A stretch of DNA of 64,000 nucleotides from assembly GCF_018320785.1 (NCBI RefSeq), contig NC_054882.1:26106719-26170718 (forward strand). The letters are read 5' to 3'. Origin of the DNA: Cheilinus undulatus. Taxonomy: Eukaryota; Chordata; Actinopteri; Labriformes; Labridae. Position numbers and translations under genes: made by a program. Each line of letters starts with the position of its first letter. Position 1 is the first letter of the stretch. The notes under the pieces are model-generated. The model ran no database searches, was not told the DNA's origin, and worked only from the letters and a program-made list of their open reading frames with translations. Of the stretch, positions 56,501 through 64,000 are shown piece after piece.

Positions 56501-59500
56501 GTAGTGCTTTGATGATAATTTGTTCAGCTTTGTAATACACTATATTGCCAAAAGTATTCACTCACCCATCTAACTAATTAAAATCAGGTGTTCCAGTCAC
56601 TTTCATGGCCACAGGTGTATAAAGTCCAGCATCAAGGCATGCACACTGTTTGTACAGACATTTGTGAAAGAATGGGTCGCTCTCAGGAGCTCAGTGAATT
56701 CCAGCGTGGTACTGTGATAGGATGCCACCTGTGCAACAAGTCCAGTCATGAAATTTCCTCGCTCCTAAATATTCCAGTCAACTGTCAGTGCTATAATAAC
56801 AAAGTGGAAGTGATTGGGGACGACAGCATCTCAGCCACGAAGTAGTAGGCCACGTAAAATGACAGAGCGGGGTCAGAGGATGCTGAGGCACATAGTGCGC
56901 AGAGGTTGCCAACTTTCTGTAGAGTCAATCGCTACAGACCTCCAAACTTCATTTGGCCTTCAGATTAGCTCAAGAACAGTACATAGAGAGCTTCATGGAA
57001 TGGGTTTCCATGGCCGAGCAGCTGCATCCAAGCCATACATCACCAAGTACAATGTAAAGCGTCAGAGGCAGTGGTGTAAAGCATGCTGCCACTGGACTCT
57101 AGAGCAGTGGAGATGTGTTCTTTGGAGTGATAAAAGTTTGGTGGAGGGGGGATTATGGTGTGGGGTTGTTTTTCAGGAGCTGGGCTTGGCCCCTTAGTTC
57201 CAGTGAAAGGAACTCTGAATGCTTCAGCATACCAAGAGATTTTGGACAATTCCATGCTCCCAACTTTGTGGGAACAGTTTGGTGATGGCCCCTTCCTGTT
57301 CCAACATGACTGTGCACCAGTGCACAAAGCAAGGTCCATAAAGACATGCATGAGAGAGTCTGGTGTGAATGAACTTGACTGGCCTGCACAGAGTCCTACC
57401 CTCAACCCAATAGAACACCTTTGGGATGAATTAGCGTGGAGACTGAGAGCCAGGCCTTCTCGTCCAACATCAGTGTGTGACCTCACAAATGTGCTTCTGG
57501 AAGAATGGTCAAAAATTCCCATAAACACACTCTTAAACCTTGAGGAAAGTCTTTCCAGAAGAGTTGAAACTGTTATAGTAGCAAAGGGTGGACTGACGTC
57601 ATATTAAACCCTATGGATTAAGAATGGGATGTCACTTAAGTTCATATGCGAGTCAAGGCAGGTGAGCAGATACTTCTGGCAATATAGTGTATGTACAACC
57701 CCAATAGCAAAAAACAGAGAAGTTTAAATCTCTGATCAGAATAAATTTTATCGGCTTGTGAAAAAACTGCTCATGTAACCACAGCTGACTGTCTGTCAAC
57801 ACAGTTCACTGTACGATCCACAAATTCAAGTTTAAGGAGTATCACGCAAAGAAGAAGCCATATGAACAGGATCCAGTAAAGCTGCTGCTTTCTCTGGGCC
57901 GAAGCTCATTTGAAATGGACTGAGGCAAAAATGGGAAACTTCTGTGGTTAGATGAATCAAAATTTGAAATTCTTTTAGGAAACCACGGATGAGGGACCAT
58001 CCAGCTTGTTGTCAGTGCACAGTTTAAAAGCCTGTATCTCTGATGGCATGGGGTTGATGGTAAAGCCCCTGTCAATGGCTCTGTCAATGCTGAAAAGTAT
58101 ATAAAGGTGTAAGAGCAACATGCTTCCATCCTGTCTCTTTCAGGGAAGGATAAACCACATACTGCATTAATCACAACAGCATGGCTTAGCAGTAGAAGAG
58201 TCCAGGTGCTGAATTGGTCTGCTTGTAGTCCAGACCTTTCACCAAAGAAAACATTTGACCCATCATAAAACAAAAACATATGCCCGCTTTTTTGAGATGT
58301 GTTGCTGCTATCAAATTTAAAGTGATCTATTATTTTTCATGAAACAATAAAATGTCTCAGTTCCAACAACTGATATATTGCTTATGTTTATATTATGTAA
58401 ATGTGGATTTATGAGATTTGGATTCTGTTTTTATGTACATTTCACACAGCGATCCAACTCTTCTGGAATTGGGGTTTTAGTTTCTAGGGTTATAGCTACT
58501 GTTATATACCTTATTTGTCCAAAAGGAAACTAAATTGTCAAAATGTCTTCACTTGCAGCTCCACCTATTAGGTGACAGTCCGACTGTCAACAGTCATCGT
58601 ATCCGCTCTGACACTGATCCTTCATTGTGTCGTTGTTTGGGCTACAATGAAACTGCATCCTCTCTTTAATAGAAAACAAAGAGCACACAGAATGCACATG
58701 TTAGTGAGAAAGATGAATGGTTGTTATTGTACAATGAGTCTCAATGATGTTTCGCTATTTTTCCTACAGCGGATTCCACGGGTACTCACTCGCTGTACAC
58801 AACGTACAAGGACTACGAGATCATGTTCCATGTGTCGACTCTGCTACCTTACACGCCCAACAACAAACAACAGGTAAAGACTGACAGAACACAACCTTTT
58901 GTGGTATACCACAAGCTGAGTATCAGGAAGTAGGAAACCCTTTTGTCTGCAAGGAAAAAACCTTGGAGGAAAAGTGTTTCATTTGGTAGAATGCAAGATA
59001 TGACTTGTATCAGAAAGGATTCCTATCCAGCTTTTAGTCTTGATAACTGCTACTCATTACTGGTTGCTTTTTCATCATGTGAGGGGTTTTTTAGGTGGTT
59101 ATTGAACTGACTAAAATCAAACCTGATGCCTCTCTATGACATACAAAAGCAAAGGGGACAATTAGGCGAGAATGTATCATTTCTCAGTAGTTATTTTTAA
59201 TGGCTGTAAACTCTGCTGCTGCATAGGAGTCAGACATGGCTCTGCCAGAACAGCCTTTAGTTTAATTTTCCATGAAAGTTTCACAGAGTGATAGGTTTGT
59301 CTGTTAAAAGACAATAGAGTAAGATTTTTCAAGACAGAATACCTCACACACCTGTACAGGATGAAATCAGCAAAGAGATAAAAGTCACTGTTTTGTTCTG
59401 AGGTTGTTAAAAAAAGTTTATACTCTTTTCAATACCACAAGTATAAAACACTATTTTAATGAAAGATTTTACTGAATTCCCACGAACAGCTAAGCACAGA

Positions 59501-60067
59501 AATATTGGGAATGCTTGGCACTGAGCAATTGCGAATATCTTACAGTTTAGACATTTTCATTACACAAACATTGCCAAAGTTTTTGTGCAGTTGAGAGTAG
59601 ATGTGCTTTGATTGATCTGTCAATCTACCAATCAGTTAATCTTTGTTTGTACAGCGCCAATTCATAACCAATGTTATTTCAAGACACTTTAGGCATGTCA
59701 GAAGGGGTAAGAACAGTAATCAGATTAAAGTAACCAGAATAAGATCAGTACATCATTCATTTAGACAGCACAGACGTTGGCAATTTTTGGTACTTGAGGG
59801 TTATTTCTGGGGCTTTAAACTGAATGTTTTATATGATTGATATGACTTTACTAGCACATTCAAACACTGTAGTTCTCTAATCTAAATGTTGTTATTTTTC
59901 ATTTATTAGCTGCTGAGGAAACGCCACATAGGCAATGACATAGTGACCATCGTGTTCCAGGAGCCGGGTGCTCACCCCTTCACTCCCAAGGCCATCCGCT
60001 CTCACTTTCAGCATGTCTTTATCATCGTAAGGGTGCACAACCCCTGCTCTGACAGCACGTGCTACAG
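50593..60067 (+). CDS. sipa1l1: Sipa1l1 (SPA-1-like Rap GTPase-activating protein), N-terminal ~739 aa, 3'-partial
   Basis: Coding parts: 50593-52054, 52150-52280, 55884-56072, 56227-56401, 58770-58873, 59910-60067. Phases agree throughout and all borders are GT-AG. SIPA1L1 (SPAR) is a postsynaptic/cytoskeletal scaffold with a RapGAP domain that speeds GTP hydrolysis on Rap1/2, plus downstream PDZ and coiled-coil parts not in this window. Seen: [14 protein letters not shown] near residue 44, [25 protein letters not shown] and KRRTKSETG phospho-motif segments, [28 protein letters not shown], then from exon 3 on [17 protein letters not shown]-like NTPKVTEQL and [17 protein letters not shown]. 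Exon 7 has [16 protein letters not shown] with the catalytic Asn thumb (about Asn696). [10 protein letters not shown] and [12 protein letters not shown] favour L1 over L2/L3. The first in-frame ATG is 50593; an in-frame TAA lies at 50539. The protein is about 1,800 aa in mammals, so more than half lies beyond the window. Confidence 0.92.
52281..55883. other. sipa1l1: sipa1l1 intron 3: degenerate repeats, no gene
   Basis: Contains a GATCCACA/ATATCCACA degenerate tandem (about 52540-52800), a CACTTTA/AATACAATAA degenerate repeat of ~70-bp period (about 54045-54240) and GCTAGC-rich repeats (54500-54660). CpG rises over 54.55-54.90 kb. The 54684-54917 frame has no homology. The 2.3 kb from 52.9 to about 54.93 kb may be an unrecognised mobile element. 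Confidence 0.4.
54561..54657. repeat. 60-bp direct repeat of a CCGCGGCTAGC / GCTAACrTTAGC unit
   Basis: TATTAGCCGCGGCTAGCAGA (54561 on) recurs at 54621 as TATTAGCAGCCGCGGCTAGC, each followed by GCTAAC(A/G)TTAGCAT. The second copy contains the perfect palindrome GCTAACGTTAGC. A weaker third version lies at about 54490-54535. Confidence 0.75.
56538..57689 (+). mobile_element. Tc1-like transposon, near full length, frameshifted
   Basis: TIRs CACTATATTGCCAAAAGTAT (left) and, inverted, CACTATATTGCCAGAAGTAT (right), with TA target sites at 56536-56537 and 57690-57691; 1,152 bp. The transposase is spread over three frames. Helix-turn-helix parts lie at 56670-57060 ([22 protein letters not shown]). 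The catalytic part includes VLWSDKS (57120) and, from 57155, [22 protein letters not shown] and [14 protein letters not shown] up to a natural stop at 57605-57607. Frameshifts inactivate it. Located in sipa1l1 intron 5, sense orientation. Confidence 0.9.
57696..58477 (+). mobile_element. Second Tc1/mariner element (CAACCCCAAT ends), decayed
   Basis: The left end CAACCCCAATAGC and the right end GGAATTGGGGTT are inverted, with TA at both borders (57694-57695 and 58478-58479). The + strand reads [10 protein letters not shown] and [12 protein letters not shown] with intervening stops, so it is a dead transposase. Same family as 33705-34156. The 145-codon minus-strand frame (58279-57842) is an artefact over it. 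Confidence 0.8.
58874..59909. other. sipa1l1: sipa1l1 intron 6, no feature recognised
   Basis: Non-coding. A pyrimidine/T-rich stretch precedes the exon 7 acceptor at 59908-59909. Confidence 0.5.
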
Positions 60068-60721
60068 GTGGGTCTTTGAACTGAGTTTATCTTTCAACAG
60101 CAGGGATATTGAACCCTTTTGAGCTTGAAGTGGGGGAGTAATGATTCTTTACAGTGCAATTAATAATCAGTACAAATGTGGACAATTTAAATCCATTTGA
60201 TGGTTGATTCAACCACCAGAGGGCACTGTCTTCTTCTGGCTATTCTTGTTCACTGTCATTAGCTGAAGCAGGGAGGCATAAAGACATGACAAAAGCAAGT
60301 GAGGAATTTCAAGTTGTTTTTTTTTTTGTTTTTTTTTTTTTGGTGAGTGTGTAAAACCAAGGTGAGCTGAAAACAGGAAAGTATGCAAGAGACAGTTGAT
60401 CAAAGCAAATGTGAGTTAAGAACCGTCAAGATTAAGGTGACAAACATATAAGATTCAGTCCTTTAATAGCTTTCTGTGCTTCAGTGTGGGTAACAAAGAA
60501 AACTGCACCTCTGTTTACGTTCAGTGATTCCACTTATTTCTGCAAGTTATGTATTAGGGTTCCTTAAAAATTAATTAATTTGAGTTTTAAATGTAAAGGT
60601 TTTTAACATGTCCTAAAAAAGCGGGAGGAAAAATAAGACTTTACTTTTTGACTGAAACATGTCTGGAATTTTAACCAAATCCACACTTTCCTAGTTATGT
60701 AGGTGCTTTTTTCTGTTATGT

Positions 60722-61996
60722 ATTAGCTTGTTCAAAAAGTATGCATAACTTTTTAACAAAAACAGTTTGCAAAACTGCTCAAGCTCTGTCAGGTTGCATG
60801 GGAATCATGTGTGAACAGCCCTTTGCAAGTCCAGCTATGAGTTCTCATTTGGATAGAGGTATGGGCTTTGACTCGGCCACTCCAGAACATTCACTTTGTT
60901 GTTTTTAAACCATTCCTGTGTAGCTTTTCCTGTATACTTCGAGTCAATGTCCTGCTGGAAAATAAATCTGCCCCGAAGTCATAGTTCTCTTGCAGACTAG
61001 ATAAAATTGTTTTCCTATATTTTGCCACATTTATTTTACCCTTCTATCTTTACAAGCCTTCCAGGACTGGCTGCTGAGAAGAATCCCCACAACATGATGA
61101 TGCCACCATCATGCTTCACAGTGGGGATGGTGTCTGTGGTCATGTTTGGTGTTCGGTGTCCACCAAACATAGCATATTGTCTGATGGACAAAAAGAACCA
61201 CTTTGGTCTCATCGGACCAAAGAACTTTCTTCTACTTGACCATGGAGATTCCCACATATCTTTTGGAAAACTTTAGTCAAGATTTAAAGTGAGTTTTCTT
61301 TAACAGTGTCTTTCCTTTTGCCACTCTCCCATAAAGCTCTGACTGGTGAAGAACCCAGGCAACAGTTGTTGTGTGCGGTCTCTCTTATCTTAGCTGCAGA
61401 GGCTTGTAACTAATGGTCTCTTGGTCTCTCCCTCTAGTCTTGCACGGTCACTCAGTTTGAGAGGACGGCCTGATCTAGGCAGACTTGTACCATATTCCTT
61501 CTATTTCTTGATAATGGATTTAGTTGAACTCTGGGGGATGTTCAGTGCCTTGGAATATTTTTTGTATCCATCCCCTGACTTATACTTTTTTAATAACTTT
61601 TTGTTTAAGTTGCTTGGAGGGTTCTTTTGTCTTTGTGGTGTAATGGTAACCAGGAATACTGATTAACCAGTGATTGAACCTGTCTCACACAGGCATCTTT
61701 ATACTAGAACCGCTTGAGACACATTTAGTGCACTCAGGTGATCTCATTAATTGTGAGACTTCAGCTCCAGTTGACTGGATCTCTATTGAATCAGGTGACT
61801 TTAAAGAGGGTGAATATTTATGCAGTCACTTAGTTATTGTATTAGTTGACATCACTTTGTAGGAATCTGTTTTCATGTTGACATCAATTTTTTTTTTTTT
61901 TTTTGTCAAAAAGCAAATTTATAATGGCCATGATTGACTTATAAAATCAATTAAAGGTAAAACATCCAAGGGGGTGAATACTTTTTGTAGACACTG
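60722..61996 (-). mobile_element. Tc1-like element, degraded
   Basis: The right end GAATACTTTTTGTAGACACTG is followed by TA. The left end is diverged (TTCAAAAAGTATGC at about 60732). The minus strand reads [20 protein letters not shown] and GRLVKIEG (61140-61036), then further transposase-like pieces towards 60780 with stops. The N-terminal part is poorly preserved. It lies downstream of sipa1l1 exon 7, antisense to the gene. Confidence 0.75.
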
Positions 61997-63049
61997 TATA
62001 AGGTGATTGGCTAAATGTCTAAAAGTCAGCAGCACTTTTCTCTTTGTTAGGGTTTTCAAACAAAGAAAACCTTTATAAGAAGCTAGGTTAGTGATGCATA
62101 TTGCATCAGTGTTTGATTATATTGTTACATCTCTCACTTGCAAATGTCCAATTTGCACGTTGGCAGTGACAGAAACACTTCCTTCCGTTACCCATGTAAC
62201 CTCGCTAGGTGGTTTGTGTTTGTCAGCAAAAGGAAATCTAAGAAAAAAGAAAGCATGTGCATGCTTTTGTGCTGAAGAAACCTCATCCTGGATAAGTACA
62301 TGTTTGTAAAAACCTGACTGGCCACAAAAAGCCTTGGAGACATTTCCAGTTTACCGCCTCAGAGAAGTCTGAATATGGAACTCACTGACTCTGAGGTGAA
62401 GGTTAGCCCACCAGCTATGGTTATATATGACCGTATCTTCAGACTAATTACAATTTTAAGTGGGCCAGACTGACCAAACCCTGTAGCAATGTTGAATAAA
62501 AATCTGGTTTTAACGTCCCATTTTAGGCCTCTTCTATGGGATCCTTAAAAGCTCATAGCCCTAGTGTTTTCTGCAGGTAGATACAGCAGCATTAAGACAA
62601 AAGCATTGACTGGAAGCAATGGGTCAAACATAAAAGCCTGTTGTGGGAGTGCACCATCTTTCTAGCCTGCTGTGTATGATTAGTTTGATTATTGTCACAT
62701 AGAATAACTAAGCAGTGCAGTAGCTGTCACACCAATGGGAGATTTCCTCCCCTTCTCTTGTGATGATCAGACTCCAACTCTGTGGCCTTCACACTTCTGC
62801 TCGGCTGCCCCAATACACACACTTTGCTCTTCATACACAGTATTACACACACATAGTTGCTCCCTCTCATCCTCATACTCCACTTTCTTTTTATTTGCCT
62901 TTTTTTCATGCTCACTTGCACACAGTTACACTCACGCACACATTTGTTTCCCATGCACACTAACTCAAAGGCTCGCTCTTTCTTATAACACAAACCTCCC
63001 CCCTTCCTCCCCCTCTCCTCCCCCTCCTGACTGCCACTTTGCCTTTGGG
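61997..63049. other. sipa1l1: sipa1l1 intron 7, no gene seen
   Basis: About 62800-63030 is strongly pyrimidine-rich on the + strand (CACACA, CTCCCC). Frames through it are low-complexity. Confidence 0.4.
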
Positions 63050-63750
63050 GCAGCGTGAGCCGGAATGGTCTGAAGGAGTTAGCGCCATGCACATGAAGTG
63101 CTCTCTTCACTCAGACGTGCATGTGAGCGCGGAGGATTGTTGAGAGCAGAGTCGCCCTCAGAGCTCACTGAGTCCCTCTCAGGAGCGGATGGGTCAGGCC
63201 ACGCTTCTTTCTCCGAGATCACACCCACCTCAAATTTGGGCTAATTTATTTCGACCCGTTTTTTTAAATCTCTTGGGCAAGTTTTTCACCCAACTTTAGC
63301 GTCCTGGTAAACTTTTCAGCTCTTTCTTCAGTTTTTTTCCTATCTTAAGGGGGCATCTTTTAGAGGTAGACATGCTGGTTCTCCTGGTTTGCTTTACGAA
63401 TGAAATGGAGAGGTGCCGGACTCTAAATCCTTGATCCAGCAACCCCACCCAGAGACACTCTATCAGTCTTTTGCTTGTCCTTGTATACTGTGGATCAAGC
63501 CACCACATGTCAAGACTAAACTCCTGACTGTATGTCACAAGTCTTTCCATGGATGCTTTTACTCGATCGTTTGGAAAGGGTTCAAGAGGAAACGGGATAC
63601 AAGGATTTGCTACACAATCCTGAGTAGCATATCTTTAGTCTGGGATTGGAGCTACAAGGAAAACCAAGGAAACTTTTATTGCTCCAAAGATCAGGCATAT
63701 TGTGTAGCTATATTCAAAAGAGCATGGCTACTCTTTGTTAAAGCTAGGAG
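63050..63750 (+). promoter_or_regulatory. Candidate internal promoter and alternative first exon
   Basis: CpG content rises over 63.05-63.3 kb. At 63751 a consensus donor occurs (AGGAG followed by GTAAGTT), with no acceptor-bounded coding exon before it. The preceding 340 nt stay open in one frame (63413-63754) but lack an ATG in that frame. This fits a non-coding first exon of an internally initiated sipa1l1 transcript or of a separate RNA. No homology supports it. Confidence 0.35.
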
Positions 63751-64000
63751 GTAAGTTATGAGTTTTTGTGTTATATTTGGAGGTTGTGGTGTGTCATTTT
63801 AAAGCCTGGCAGAGCTGCTAGTTCAGTGGTTTGACTTTGGAACTCACAGGACACCAAGATCTGTAGATTTAAGAGGATCACATCACATATTTGCAAACAA
63901 TCACATGATTCAATCGCATGGTTTCTTACATGGCTTGAACTTTGATTTTCCTCTTGATCATGATTTGCTTGATTTTTGCCTACATGTCAAGGGTGTCTTT
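63751..64000. other. Window end, intronic
   Basis: No exon was recognised; the next sipa1l1 coding exon lies beyond the window. Confidence 0.5.

Noticed and set aside
57842-58279. 145-codon minus-strand frame
   Set aside because: It is antisense to the degraded transposase of the element at 57696-58477.
1-64000. CRISPR array, prokaryotic operon, phage or integron structure
   Set aside because: No regularly spaced repeats with unique spacers and no bacterial gene organisation; splice sites and repeats are those of a vertebrate.

Overview
The window is vertebrate nuclear DNA, almost certainly from a ray-finned (teleost) fish and probably a percomorph. Genes are split by GT-AG introns. Intergenic and intronic DNA is full of Tc1/mariner relics, hAT-type and TTAA-flanked MITEs, tRNA-like SINE fragments and simple repeats of the kind seen in teleosts. 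The three protein genes match vertebrate RAB15, GPX2 and SIPA1L1 exon by exon. The species cannot be named from the sequence alone.

Layout. 1-760 holds a Tc1 transposase stub and unassigned DNA. 1079-8286 (+) is a complete rab15: seven coding exons, 212 aa, with all GTPase motifs and a C-terminal CAC prenylation signal. 9583-13310 (+) is a complete two-exon gpx2, a selenoprotein of 191 aa whose in-frame TGA at codon 40 is selenocysteine; a convincing SECIS hairpin lies in its 3' UTR at 13381-13440. 13.7-16.4 kb contains a 1.6-kb degenerate AT-rich tandem array. 16.83-17.3 kb is a CpG-rich promoter with a TCTCGCGAGA palindrome and an RFX-like X-box, ending in a splice donor at 17147. It is read as the non-coding first exon of sipa1l1. 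A 33-kb first intron follows, then coding exons at 50383-52054, 52150-52280, 55884-56072, 56227-56401, 58770-58873 and 59910-60067. These encode the N-terminal ~739 residues of SIPA1L1, into the RapGAP domain including its Asn thumb. The gene continues past the window. A CpG-enriched stretch at 63.05-63.75 kb ending in a consensus donor may be an alternative internal first exon.

The genes do not form a pathway. Rab15 is an endosomal Rab GTPase, Gpx2 a cytosolic hydroperoxide-reducing selenoenzyme, and Sipa1l1 a Rap GTPase-activating scaffold. The rab15-gpx2 head-to-tail pairing is also found on human 14q23; the closeness of sipa1l1 is a fish arrangement of genes that share the same human chromosome arm.

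Mobile DNA supplies most of the remaining structure: an internally deleted Tc1 copy flanked by ~250-bp inverted repeats (gpx2 intron), two Tc1/mariner elements inserted almost back to back (sipa1l1 intron), a BED/hAT transposase relic, several MITE families, and one hAT-like MITE whose insertion can be read against an unoccupied copy of the same site 3 kb away. No novel defence, biosynthetic or other new system was found. The most useful leads are the sipa1l1 start-codon question, the candidate alternative promoter, the promoter motifs, the SECIS, and the transposon structures.
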